Assembly (NCBI GenBank): GCA_017798125.1
Contig: CP059070.1
Coordinates: forward strand, 1-64,000
Source: Cryomorphaceae bacterium
GTDB lineage: Bacteria > Bacteroidota > Bacteroidia > Flavobacteriales > ECT2AJA-044
DNA length: 64,000 nucleotides
Reading direction: 5' to 3'
Each line of letters begins with the position of its first letter. Position 1 is the first letter of the stretch. This document shows, one piece after another, positions 17,450 through 25,527 of the stretch. The position numbers and the translations under genes were made by a program. Under the pieces are notes generated by a model that ran no database searches, was not told where the DNA came from, and saw only the letters and a program-made list of their open reading frames with translations.

Positions 17450-19453
17450 TCAACGAAGCGCTGAATCAATCAGCTCATCATCTGCACGTTCAGGCAGAGT
17501 CACTTTTAAGCCTGGAGAACGCTCCATTTCGCGACGAATGGCGAAGATCGCCTCATCGTTTCGAGCCCATGCTCGACGGGCAATTCCGTTATTCACATCA
17601 TAAAAGAGCATCTGTTCCAAACGGCGCTCCGCTTCATCAGATCCATCGAGAAGCATTCCGAAACCTCCGTTCATCACTTCGCCCCATCCGACGCCACCAC
17701 CATTATGGATACTCACCCAAGTGGCTCCGCGAAAACTATCGCCGATGACGTTGTGAATAGCCATGTCTGCCGTGAATTGCGAGCCATCGTAGATGTTGCT
17801 GGTTTCCCGGAAGGGAGAATCCGTTCCGCTGACATCATGGTGATCTCGTCCCAAAACGACCGGCCCCATCTCTCCTGCCGCAATCGCCTTGTTGAAGGCT
17901 CGAGCAATCTCGATCCGCCCTTCGGCATCCGCATAGAGGATTCGAGCTTGAGAACCCACAACGAGTTTGTTCTCTTGAGCACCGCGAATCCACTGAATAT
18001 TGTCAGCCATTTGCTGTTGAATTTCCGGTGGACTACTACGGCGAATATCTTCCAAAACGGCGCATGCTATATCGTCGCTCTTCTGCAAGTCGGCTGCATT
18101 CCCACTCGCGCAAACCCAACGAAACGGGCCAAACCCGTAATCGAAACACATGGGCCCCATGATATCTTGCACATAACTCGGATAGCGAAAATCAATTCCG
18201 TTATCCGCCATGATGTCTGCTCCCGCACGGCTGGCTTCCAACAAAAAAGCATTTCCGTAATCAAAGAAATACATCCCTGCTGCGGTAAGCTTGTTCACCG
18301 CTGCAGCATGACGTCGTAAAGTCTCTTGAATCCGCACTTTGAAGGCTTGTGGATCACTCGCCATGAGTTCATTGGCCTCTTCATAACTCATATCCACTGG
18401 ATAGTATCCCCCAGCCCATGGGTTGTGCAGTGACGTTTGGTCCGATCCCAGGTGAACGTGAATCTCTCGTTCTGCCAAGCGCTCCCAGAGATCGACGATA
18501 TTTCCGAGGTACGCAATGGAATGCGCCTCCTCACGGCTCATATACTCCAGGGCCGCATCGATGGTAGCATCCACGCCCTCAATGACCTCATCAACCCATC
18601 CTTGTTCGTGACGCTTGTACGCCGCCTTGGGGTTGACCTCAGCAGTAATGCTCACTACACCGGCAATGTTCCCCGCCTTAGGTTGGGCACCAGACATCCC
18701 TCCTAGACCCGCAGTCACAAAAAGTGTACTGCCCAAGTCAGATCCTGTGCGTCCGAGTTTTCGAGCAGCATTGAGTACAGTAATGGTGGTCCCATGAACG
18801 ATGCCCTGCGGGCCGATGTACATATACGATCCAGCGGTCATTTGTCCGTACTGTGTGACCCCAAGAGCATTAAACTTCTCCCAATCATCTGGTTGGCTGT
18901 AGTTGGGAATCATCATTCCGTTGGTCACAATGACTCTCGGCGCCTCGCGGTGCGAGGGGAAAAGCCCCATTGGATGACCGCTGTACATATGAAGGGTCTG
19001 CTCTTCCGTCATTTCGCTCAGGTACTGCATCGTAAGTAAGTACTGGGCCCAATTCTGAAAAACAGCACCATTTCCACCGTAGGTAATGAGCTCATGCGGA
19101 TGCTGTGCCACACGAGGATCAAGATTGTTCTGAATCATCAACATGATGGCGGCTGCCTGCGGACTGCGTGCGGGATATTCCGATACTGGTCGGGCATACA
19201 TCTCGTAATCAGGACGGAAACGGTGCATGTAGATGCGTCCATAGGTCTTCAATTCCTCGGCAAACTCAGGAGCTAGAGTCTTGTGCCACTTCGATGGAAA
19301 ATAACGCAGCGCATTTCTCAAGGCCAGTTTCTTTTCCTCGGGACTTAAAATCTCCTTCCGCTTGGGGGCGTGATTGATTTCTGGATCGTAGGACTTGGGC
19401 TTGGGGAGTTCCGTGGGAATTCCACCTCGGATAGCCTCAGCAAATGCGGTCAT
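17450..19453 (-). CDS. hutU: Urocanate hydratase
   Basis: A 667-residue enzyme converting urocanate to 4-imidazolone-5-propionate in histidine degradation, using tightly bound NAD+. Family signatures are obvious: ELITYGGNGAVFQNWAQYL near residue 130, HPMGLFPSHREAPRVIVTNG, the dinucleotide-binding stretch TAGLGGMSGAQPKAG, and the catalytic-cysteine region GPMCFDYGFGPFRWVCASG. The start MTAFAEAIRG at 19453 was chosen over an in-frame ATG 18 codons upstream because the longer version would overlap the DUF5522 gene and begins with non-homologous residues. The start codon overlaps the DUF5522 stop (ATGA). No other hut gene (hutH, hutI, hutG) is in this window, so the rest of the pathway must be elsewhere. 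The hybrid kinase follows 40 bases downstream. Confidence 0.96.
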   Translation of the reverse strand: MTAFAEAIRGGIPTELPKPKSYDPEINHAPKRKEILSPEEKKLALRNALRYFPSKWHKTLAPEFAEELKTYGRIYMHRFRPDYEMYARPVSEYPARSPQAAAIMLMIQNNLDPRVAQHPHELITYGGNGAVFQNWAQYLLTMQYLSEMTEEQTLHMYSGHPMGLFPSHREAPRVIVTNGMMIPNYSQPDDWEKFNALGVTQYGQMTAGSYMYIGPQGIVHGTTITVLNAARKLGRTGSDLGSTLFVTAGLGGMSGAQPKAGNIAGVVSITAEVNPKAAYKRHEQGWVDEVIEGVDATIDAALEYMSREEAHSIAYLGNIVDLWERLAEREIHVHLGSDQTSLHNPWAGGYYPVDMSYEEANELMASDPQAFKVRIQETLRRHAAAVNKLTAAGMYFFDYGNAFLLEASRAGADIMADNGIDFRYPSYVQDIMGPMCFDYGFGPFRWVCASGNAADLQKSDDIACAVLEDIRRSSPPEIQQQMADNIQWIRGAQENKLVVGSQARILYADAEGRIEIARAFNKAIAAGEMGPVVLGRDHHDVSGTDSPFRETSNIYDGSQFTADMAIHNVIGDSFRGATWVSIHNGGGVGWGEVMNGGFGMLLDGSDEAERRLEQMLFYDVNNGIARRAWARNDEAIFAIRREMERSPGLKVTLPERADDELIDSALR

Positions 19454-19611
19454 GTGTTCTTCTTTTTGAATCCGTATGGACAGTGCTTGCAGCCGTTTTG
19501 GCAACAATAGCCGCGTTTGAGGTGGTACTGTTCGGTAAACACGATGTACCCCTCTTTAGTTTTGTAATAATCGCCCGGTTCCAGCGAGCGAAACTGGTCG
19601 AATCCGTCCAT
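19450..19611 (-). CDS. DUF5522 cysteine-motif mini-protein
   Basis: A 53-residue protein readable on the minus strand from ATG 19611 (MDGFDQFRSL...) to TGA 19450-19452. It carries the motif YHLKRGYCCQNGCKHCPYGF near its C-terminus, which I recognise as the DUF5522 signature (four clustered cysteines, probably metal-binding; function unknown). Its TGA overlaps the hutU ATG (ATGA), implying translational coupling. A perfect Bacteroidota -7 element (TACCTTTG, 19616-19623) ends 4 bases before the ATG, so the mRNA is predicted to be leaderless. It is short and antisense to the false N-terminal extension of the divergent sulfotransferase gene, so it could easily be missed. Confidence 0.88.
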   Translation of the reverse strand: MDGFDQFRSLEPGDYYKTKEGYIVFTEQYHLKRGYCCQNGCKHCPYGFKKKNT

Positions 19612-19615
19612 CCGT

Positions 19616-19623
19616 CAAAGGTA
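19616..19623 (-). promoter_or_regulatory. -7 promoter element for DUF5522-hutU
   Basis: TACCTTTG on the minus strand matches the Bacteroidota -7 consensus TAnnTTTG exactly and ends 4 bases before ATG 19611. The predicted transcription start coincides with the start codon. I see no convincing -33 TTG. Confidence 0.6.
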
Positions 19624-19632
19624 TTAATTCAA

Positions 19633-19640
19633 TACGTTTG
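19633..19640 (+). promoter_or_regulatory. -7 promoter element for the sulfotransferase gene
   Basis: TACGTTTG matches TAnnTTTG exactly and ends 4 bases before ATG 19645. It shares a 33-base intergenic region with the oppositely directed element at 19616-19623. Confidence 0.6.
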
Positions 19641-19644
19641 CATT

Positions 19645-20406
19645 ATGAAAGCCGCGCTCAAGAAACCCTTTTTGAACCTCATCACCTTTTTGGGACAGCG
19701 CATTGAGCGGAGGCACTTTACCGAGTCCCCGGTCTACATTGGCGGATGTGGACGATCCGGCACCACCCTACTCTTGAGCATCCTCAGCGCTCACCCGAAG
19801 ATTTTTGCCTGCCCACTTGAGCTCAGTATGTTCGACGACTTGGTAGATGGATACAAGCCTGCACGTATGGACCGCTTGTACCGAACTTTTCTGACGCATC
19901 GCATCAAACCCACGGCCGACCGCTGGTGCGAGAAGACCCCGCTCAACGTGAATCGCTTGGATGCCATTGACCGCTTTCATGAAGGGAATTTTCGCTTCAT
20001 CAACATTGTTCGAGACGGACGCGATGTCATCCTTTCCAAGCACCCCAGCGATCCGAACCGATATTGGGTTACACCCGAACGATGGATTCAGGATGTTTCA
20101 GCTGGCAAACGCGAAAACGCGCGACCTCAGGTCATGACCATCCGCTACGAAGACCTCATAGAGCAGCAAGAAAAAACCTTGGAAGATATCTGCACCTTCT
20201 TAGACATCGAATTTCCCGATGCCCTGCGCCATTGGCACCAGCACACCAGTGTGCGTAAAAACAGAGCCTACTTTGGCGAGGTGAAACCCACCCATACCAG
20301 TTCAGCTGGAAAGTGGAAAAAACCAGAAAATCTGGCTCGAGCGGCGGAGTTAACCGCACATCCAGAAGCCGTTGAACTCCTACAGCACTATGGATACGAA
20401 ATCTGA
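19645..20406 (+). CDS. Sulfotransferase family protein
   Basis: A 253-residue cytosolic PAPS-dependent sulfotransferase-fold protein. The 5'-phosphosulfate loop is visible at residues about 33-43 (YIGGCGRSGTTLL) and the 3'-phosphate-binding region as IVRDGRDVILSKHPSD (about residue 122); WKKPEN near the end fits the family C-terminal motif. The start MKAALKKPFL (19645) is supported by the -7 element just upstream; the open frame runs further 5' only because it is antisense to the DUF5522 gene. The stop overlaps the start of the downstream PLP enzyme by 17 bases. The acceptor is unknown; a surface polysaccharide or a lipid is plausible, because a second sulfotransferase sits in the polysaccharide locus at about 28 kb. 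Confidence 0.85.
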   Translation: MKAALKKPFLNLITFLGQRIERRHFTESPVYIGGCGRSGTTLLLSILSAHPKIFACPLELSMFDDLVDGYKPARMDRLYRTFLTHRIKPTADRWCEKTPLNVNRLDAIDRFHEGNFRFINIVRDGRDVILSKHPSDPNRYWVTPERWIQDVSAGKRENARPQVMTIRYEDLIEQQEKTLEDICTFLDIEFPDALRHWHQHTSVRKNRAYFGEVKPTHTSSAGKWKKPENLARAAELTAHPEAVELLQHYGYEI

Positions 20407-21373
20407 CCCTTGGCCTCATCGTGTGGCCCCAAGGCAGGCTCTAGATTTTGTGCCTACGGCACGATGGACCCTTCAGCGCGATGATCAATTGCACCCGACC
20501 ATCTCGGGAAACAAGTGGCGGAAGCTCAAGTATTTTGTCCTCAAAGCCCTTGAAGATCGACACGATACCCTCTTGACCTTTGGTGGAGCATTTAGCAACC
20601 ACTTGGCGGCCACGGCCGCAGCTGGAGCTCAATTTGGGTTTCGAACTATCGGGATAGTACGAGGAGAAGATGCCGACTTAAACAATCCCACGCTTCGCTT
20701 TTGCCAGGATCACAGTATGCAGTTGGAGCGCGTCTCTCGATTGGAATACAACGGCAAAGAAGATGAATCGTACAAAGATGAGCTCCACAGACGTTTTGGA
20801 AGAACGCTAGTGATTCCGGAAGGCGGAGCACACTACCTCGGAGTAAACGGCTGTATGGAAATCGTGCCCCGTGAGGAGCGCGATGACTGGGAACACGTCG
20901 TAGTGCCCGGCGGTACTGGAACCACCGCGGCCGGGATCCTGCTGTCTACGGGATCGGAAACCCAGGTATGGCTGTATTCGGCTTTGAAAGGAGGAGATTT
21001 CCTAAAGGATAATGTTCGTAAACTGCTCTATCGCTTTTTGTGGGATGAGGATGCGGTGGAAGAAGAGCTCAATCGGTTGAACATTGTCAGTGACTTTCAC
21101 TTTGGCGGCTACGGTCAAGTCGATGATGAATTGATTGATTTTCTCAATAATTTCTATCGGAAAACAGACATCCCTCTAGACCCCATATACACGGGAAAAA
21201 TGATGTACGGTTTGAGTCGAGCTGGCTTAGATCACGAACTATCGAGCCCGAGCTTGCATCCGCCCGTAAGGGCGAAAACACTGATCATTCATACCGGTGG
21301 ACTACAGGGAATTGCCGGAATTAATGCCCGCCGGGAAAGTTTGGAAAGAAGTTTGATACTGTATCAGGGTTAA
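20390..21373 (+). CDS. 1-aminocyclopropane-1-carboxylate deaminase / D-cysteine desulfhydrase-like PLP enzyme
   Basis: A 327-residue fold-type II PLP enzyme. The PLP lysine region is SGNKWRKLKYF (about residues 37-47), followed by the substrate loop TFGGAFSNHLAA and the phosphate-binding loop VPGGTGTTAAGIL. Family members deaminate ACC to 2-oxobutyrate or degrade D-cysteine to pyruvate, H2S and ammonia; the sequence alone does not settle which. Start 20390 (MDTKSDPWPH) was chosen over ATG 20372; it overlaps the sulfotransferase stop by 17 bases, suggesting coupling. One copy of the dispersed 17-bp repeat lies inside the gene (20450-20466), encoding VPTAR at residues 21-25, just before the conserved core. 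Confidence 0.88.
   Translation: MDTKSDPWPHRVAPRQALDFVPTARWTLQRDDQLHPTISGNKWRKLKYFVLKALEDRHDTLLTFGGAFSNHLAATAAAGAQFGFRTIGIVRGEDADLNNPTLRFCQDHSMQLERVSRLEYNGKEDESYKDELHRRFGRTLVIPEGGAHYLGVNGCMEIVPREERDDWEHVVVPGGTGTTAAGILLSTGSETQVWLYSALKGGDFLKDNVRKLLYRFLWDEDAVEEELNRLNIVSDFHFGGYGQVDDELIDFLNNFYRKTDIPLDPIYTGKMMYGLSRAGLDHELSSPSLHPPVRAKTLIIHTGGLQGIAGINARRESLERSLILYQG
20450..20466 (+). repeat. Dispersed 17-bp palindromic repeat, copy 1
   Basis: GTGCCTACGGCACGATG, an exact consensus copy with GTGCC/GGCAC arms around TAC. It lies inside the PLP-enzyme gene and is the only one of six copies oriented GTGCC-to-GATG along the transcript. Confidence 0.8.
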
Positions 21374-21383
21374 TGTACGTTTG
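21352..21383 (+). promoter_or_regulatory. Promoter of the LysM glucosaminidase gene
   Basis: A -33-like TTTG (21352-21355), 20 bases, then a perfect -7 element TACGTTTG (21376-21383). It ends 8 bases before ATG 21392 and is the best complete Bacteroidota promoter in the window. Confidence 0.65.
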
Positions 21384-21391
21384 AATCCATC

Positions 21392-22288
21392 ATGATCAGA
21401 ACACTTTTGCTCCTAGGGGCCCTTCTCTTGACCTTCGGCGCTACTGCCCAGCGTCTCACGCGTGAGCAGTACATCGAGCGCTACGCGCCAGTTGCGGTTC
21501 AAGAAATGAAGGAATACGGCATTCCGGCGAGCATCACCCTAGCTCAAGGCATTTTGGAGTCCGGTGACGGCAACTCAGAGTTGGCCACCAAGGCCAACAA
21601 TCACTTTGGGATCAAGTGCCATAGCGACTGGAACGGGAAGTCCATGAAGTACGACGATGACCGTCGAAATGAGTGCTTTCGGGTATATTCTGATGCACGC
21701 GAAAGTTTCAAAGATCATTCGCTTTTTCTGAGTGAACGATCGCGATACGCCACTCTATTTGACCTCGACCCCATCGACTACAAGGGCTGGGCGCGTGGAC
21801 TGAAAAAAGCCGGGTACGCGACGGATCCAAAATATGCGGATCGATTGATCGATTTGATCGAACGCCATGAACTGTATCGCTACGATACCAATTTGGATCT
21901 TGTGGTTCCGATGGCCAAAGACTCAGCCTACTTTGATCGGAACAGCCTAGTGGTGACCTACCACCCCAATAAAATCAAATATGTACTTCTCCCCTTAGGG
22001 TACACACTGGAGCAAGTTTCCGAAGAACTAAACGTCTCCATGAAACAGCTCGTGAGGTACAATGAGCTGCGCTACGACGGCACTTTGTCTCCCGGAGACA
22101 TTCTTTATTTGCAGCCGAAGAAGAACAAGGGATTGGTAAAAACGCATCGCGTCAACAACGGAGAAACCATGTATGAGGTAAGCCAACAGTATGGGATCAA
22201 GCTTCGCAAGCTCTACGAGCGAAATGGAATGGCTTTTGGCGAAGAACCAGATGCCGGTGACCTTCTACTGCTGCGTGGGCGGAAGTAA
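21392..22288 (+). CDS. Glucosaminidase domain protein with two LysM repeats
   Basis: A 298-residue secreted peptidoglycan hydrolase. The signal peptide (residues 1-19) ends FGATAQ. Residues about 25-165 form a FlgJ/Auto-type endo-beta-N-acetylglucosaminidase domain with the catalytic Glu in ITLAQGILESGDGNSELA and the conserved NNHFGIKC and AGYATDPKYADRLIDLIE segments. Two LysM domains follow (about 185-240 and 250-297, HRVNNGETMYEVSQQYGIK), which bind glycan chains. It probably remodels the cell wall during growth or division. It has its own promoter inside the tail of the preceding gene. Its TAA stop directly abuts the TAA stop of the convergent lipoprotein gene. Confidence 0.92.
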   Translation: MIRTLLLLGALLLTFGATAQRLTREQYIERYAPVAVQEMKEYGIPASITLAQGILESGDGNSELATKANNHFGIKCHSDWNGKSMKYDDDRRNECFRVYSDARESFKDHSLFLSERSRYATLFDLDPIDYKGWARGLKKAGYATDPKYADRLIDLIERHELYRYDTNLDLVVPMAKDSAYFDRNSLVVTYHPNKIKYVLLPLGYTLEQVSEELNVSMKQLVRYNELRYDGTLSPGDILYLQPKKNKGLVKTHRVNNGETMYEVSQQYGIKLRKLYERNGMAFGEEPDAGDLLLLRGRK

Positions 22289-24901
22289 TTAATCAAGAGC
22301 GTAATTGTAGACGTAGCCTTCTCGATCTGCCGCAATTAGATCGAGCTTCCCATCCAAATCCAAGTCGCGTATGGTCATACCCAAATCTCCGGTGACCGGA
22401 AATCCAGTGCGCACGTTTCCTGAAGCATTGATGAGCCAAAGCTCTCGGCCCTCTTGATGCTGAATTCCCAAGACAAAATGAGGCCCCATGTCGAAGGTCT
22501 TCAAAGACCGATCAAGGGGAGACTTCGAAGTGTAGGTGTAGTTGACCTCAGGACCTGAAACGCGTACTTCTTTTCCCTCCAAGACAATCTGATGGCCTTT
22601 GAATTGGGCGAAATAAGCCTCTGGATCTACGATTCCGATGTCTGTCATATCCACACTTCCATTGAAGAACACATTGGTCAATTGCCCTGATTTCGAGAGG
22701 CCGACCAAACGGGAATCCGAAAGCGTTTGACCTTTTATCAAGAACAACTCCGGATCACGCAGATCTAGCTTTGCTCCTAAGGTGACGCGCTCTTGCCCTC
22801 GTCTGTTGCGCAGACTGACTTGCCCATCTGCCGTAAAAAAGGCGAGGTAATCTCTTCCTCCTATTTGATAGAGCGTAGGGGTTCCAACCACCTCAGAGGA
22901 TGCCGTTCCAAACTCCCAACCCGAAACCGGTTTACCATCCACTCCAAAGAGCAAAATCCGCGACCCACAGGCCATGAAAATTCGATAGTTCCGATTGCGG
23001 TCATAGTCAAAGACGGCAACCTGAGCGGTGACGGTTCCCGGTAAGTTGATGGGGTAATCTTCTACGTCCTTCCCATTGCGATCCAGCATGTAGAGGGTGC
23101 TTTCGGTATTGAAAACGAATTGAAGCTTTCCGTTTTTATACCGATCCACTTGATGCACCTCGCTCCGGATAGGGCCGTCCAATGCTCTTCGCCATTGAAC
23201 ATCGCCTCGCGCATCAATTAAATAGAGCGTGTGATTAACATCTTGCACCAAAACTTCGAATCGCTTGCTGTAGTGATTCTTGACAATGACGGGCTCCATG
23301 GCCGCGAGCGTATCGAGCTCCGTTGCCCATTGAAGTCTCGTCTCCGCCTGTTCCTCCGTCCGGTAGCGCACGATCAATTGGGTGTGCGCGGCGTCATCTT
23401 CCATCTCCAACTGCCATGCCACCGCAGCAATTTCATTCCACTCCTCTTTTCGACTACTCAAACCTTCCCCGTACTCCGCGCGAGTAACGGCCTGGAGAAG
23501 GCTAATAGCTTGCGGGTTCTCTGCATAGAGAAAGACGTGACTCTTACTGCTCAACTCTCCCCGAAGCGCGGCAAAACCTTTGTCGTCGTTCAAGGTCCGC
23601 CCTCCACGATTGTCGTTGAGAAACTGTTTTACAAGGAGCTCCTGCGGAGCGATAATCACGTAATCTCGGTAGGTGGTGTAGTAGCAGGTATTCATCGCCT
23701 TGAACATGCGACCAAAGACAGTGGGGAAAGAAGAATCTTCAATTTTGCGAATCACAAAATCATTGTACTGTGTGATGTCTGCGGTGCCTTGATTCCCCAA
23801 GGCTTCTTCGGCCAGTCGTTTATCGCGAAACTTTATGAGTCCTATCGAGCTCTGCGCCCAATCCGCTCCGGGATTCTCGAGCAAGGCAAGGCCAAATTCA
23901 GTATCGACCCATGAGGTGTAGGCCTTGTACTTTGTACTCTGATCTTTGAGGAGCAAGAGCTTATCGGAACGATTCAATTGGCGCAAGAGCTTTTCGTAAT
24001 CCCGCTGATAGCTGGCAAAGTTCTCAAAGCTGATGGCCGCGACCGCCGCCGTGTTGTTGGGCAATAGATCCAAGAGCTGGTTTTTCCGCGAGGGATTGGC
24101 GCGGAAAAGGCTCATATAATTCACCACTGAATCGCTGACATGGGTAAGTCCACTAGCAATCAATCGATCCGTTTTGAAACTGAGGTCCAGTTCGGTCCAT
24201 TGAGCCCCGCGTTCCAACCAAGCAAAAGAGCCGGCCTTCATGCGTGTCGCCGCCCATTCGCCTAAAGCCTCATATTGGATGTACAGGTTCACCGGGTCTT
24301 TTCTGTTCGCCGTCCGGTGCAAGGAGGCAAACTCGTCCGTGGACAAGAGGTTCACCTTGGCCTTCAACTGACGAAGTGCATCTTCGACCAACAAATCACT
24401 TTCGGAGGCAACAATGAGTCCCCGAGATTCCGCAGCGAAGTAGCTTCTTCCACTTTTGGCTAGGTCGATGCGAATGATGGTCTCACCATCGTAGGTGCGG
24501 GCCTCCTCTACTCCCGCTTCGGCCCAACGTCCATAGACTTCTTCGAGATAGGGGTGATCTTCACGCTTCAGTACCAAAAGCACGTCATAGGAGTTGGCTC
24601 CAGATTCGTGAAAGGATAAGCTGAATCGTCCGAGTTCATTAACCTCAGTGCCCGATAGAAACTCATTCCAAATAGCTCGGCCTTCAGTAAGAGAAGTCTT
24701 CAGATAGGCATTAGAGTCCAATCGCTCCCATAAGCGATTGTTGGTTCCGAGTTCAACAGCCTTTTGAGCATTGTTCACCTCAGCAATGAGCACAGCATTG
24801 ACGGGAACAGCCTGAAGAAGGTCCCCGGCGTTTTGGTCGCGAGAACAGGCGAAAAGGATCAGGGTGAGGAGAAGCAGGGCGGCGCGGAAGGTACGGACCA
24901 T
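22289..24901 (-). CDS. Large lipoprotein with C-terminal propeller-like region, unknown function
   Basis: A 870-residue lipoprotein from ATG 24901: MVRTFRAALL, hydrophobic core and lipobox LTLILFACS (Cys at residue 19). The frame is open a further 89 codons upstream, but that stretch is antisense-like and overlaps rnhB, so the lipobox start is preferred. Residues about 30-520 resemble DUF3352-type proteins without a clear match. The C-terminal ~330 residues contain propeller-like repeats (VNHTLYLIDARGDVQWRRAL; FDYDRNRNYRIFMACG) and end in a Ca-binding-like DLDLDGKLDLIAADREGYVY, similar to FG-GAP repeats. It is likely anchored in the periplasm or outer membrane. It lies 29 bases after rnhB on the same strand. 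Function not known. Confidence 0.75.
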   Translation of the reverse strand: MVRTFRAALLLLTLILFACSRDQNAGDLLQAVPVNAVLIAEVNNAQKAVELGTNNRLWERLDSNAYLKTSLTEGRAIWNEFLSGTEVNELGRFSLSFHESGANSYDVLLVLKREDHPYLEEVYGRWAEAGVEEARTYDGETIIRIDLAKSGRSYFAAESRGLIVASESDLLVEDALRQLKAKVNLLSTDEFASLHRTANRKDPVNLYIQYEALGEWAATRMKAGSFAWLERGAQWTELDLSFKTDRLIASGLTHVSDSVVNYMSLFRANPSRKNQLLDLLPNNTAAVAAISFENFASYQRDYEKLLRQLNRSDKLLLLKDQSTKYKAYTSWVDTEFGLALLENPGADWAQSSIGLIKFRDKRLAEEALGNQGTADITQYNDFVIRKIEDSSFPTVFGRMFKAMNTCYYTTYRDYVIIAPQELLVKQFLNDNRGGRTLNDDKGFAALRGELSSKSHVFLYAENPQAISLLQAVTRAEYGEGLSSRKEEWNEIAAVAWQLEMEDDAAHTQLIVRYRTEEQAETRLQWATELDTLAAMEPVIVKNHYSKRFEVLVQDVNHTLYLIDARGDVQWRRALDGPIRSEVHQVDRYKNGKLQFVFNTESTLYMLDRNGKDVEDYPINLPGTVTAQVAVFDYDRNRNYRIFMACGSRILLFGVDGKPVSGWEFGTASSEVVGTPTLYQIGGRDYLAFFTADGQVSLRNRRGQERVTLGAKLDLRDPELFLIKGQTLSDSRLVGLSKSGQLTNVFFNGSVDMTDIGIVDPEAYFAQFKGHQIVLEGKEVRVSGPEVNYTYTSKSPLDRSLKTFDMGPHFVLGIQHQEGRELWLINASGNVRTGFPVTGDLGMTIRDLDLDGKLDLIAADREGYVYNYALD

Positions 24902-24918
24902 GGGACAGTGGTTTGACG

Positions 24919-24926
24919 CAAAAATA
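24919..24926 (-). promoter_or_regulatory. Candidate -7 element for the large lipoprotein gene
   Basis: TATTTTTG on the minus strand fits TAnnTTTG and lies 17 bases upstream of ATG 24901, in the 29-base gap after rnhB. It could give the lipoprotein its own transcript. Confidence 0.4.
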
Positions 24927-24930
24927 AGGA

Positions 24931-25527
24931 TTAGAAGTCCAATTTCATTTGCTCCGGCAATAGTCTGAAGCTCTTTCTGTGGAGCTCGGTTGGACCGTGC
25001 GTTGCAATCGCTTTTCGATGGGCGGCTGTTGGATACCCTTTGTTCCGCTCCCAAGCGTATTCGGGATGTTGAGCAGCCGCTTCGAGCATGAAGGCGTCGC
25101 GGTGCGTTTTCGCCAGCACAGAGGCCGCGGATATGCTCAAGTATTTGCCATCGCCTTTGACGATACATTCATAGTCAATCTCTCGGTAGGGCTTGAAACG
25201 ATTCCCATCAATCAAAATAAGTTCAGGCTGAGGGTCTAATTGGTCCAGGGCACGGTGCATTCCCTCGATAGAGGCCCAAAGAACATTGAGCTCATCCACT
25301 TCTTCAGGACTCAGAAAGGCAACCGACCAAGAAATGGCCTCAGATTCAATGATAGGTCGCAGAAGTTCTCGACGCTTTTCACTGATTTGCTTGGAATCAT
25401 TGAGCCAAGGGTGATGAAAGTCCTTCGGCAAAATACAGGCGGCGGCTACTACTGGGCCCGCAAGGCAACCCCTCCCCGCCTCGTCGCATCCGGCCGTGAG
25501 GCCGTCAAAATCATAGTGAACGGGCAT
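24931..25527 (-). CDS. rnhB: Ribonuclease HII
   Basis: A 198-residue cytoplasmic endonuclease that removes ribonucleotides and RNA primers from RNA-DNA hybrids. The family start motif GLTAGCDEAGRGCLAGPVVA gives the catalytic DE pair at residues 15-16; ELILIDGNRF supplies the next catalytic Asp (about residue 106), and the VLAKTHRDAFM segment supplies another. Length and order are typical. Its start overlaps the end of the upstream glycosyltransferase gene by 17 bases, and the lipoprotein gene follows 29 bases later, so the three minus-strand genes form an operon despite unrelated roles. Confidence 0.96.
   Translation of the reverse strand: MPVHYDFDGLTAGCDEAGRGCLAGPVVAAACILPKDFHHPWLNDSKQISEKRRELLRPIIESEAISWSVAFLSPEEVDELNVLWASIEGMHRALDQLDPQPELILIDGNRFKPYREIDYECIVKGDGKYLSISAASVLAKTHRDAFMLEAAAQHPEYAWERNKGYPTAAHRKAIATHGPTELHRKSFRLLPEQMKLDF

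Noticed and set aside
19444..19644. N-terminal 67-residue extension of the sulfotransferase
   Set aside because: It is antisense to the DUF5522 gene and a -7 promoter element sits inside it, directly before ATG 19645.
23231..23914. 227-residue plus-strand open frame opposite the large lipoprotein gene
   Set aside because: The minus-strand lipoprotein is supported by a lipobox and repeats; the plus frame shows no recognisable domain.
24902..25168. 89-codon upstream extension of the large lipoprotein gene
   Set aside because: It lies within rnhB in another frame and would place the lipobox in the interior of the protein.
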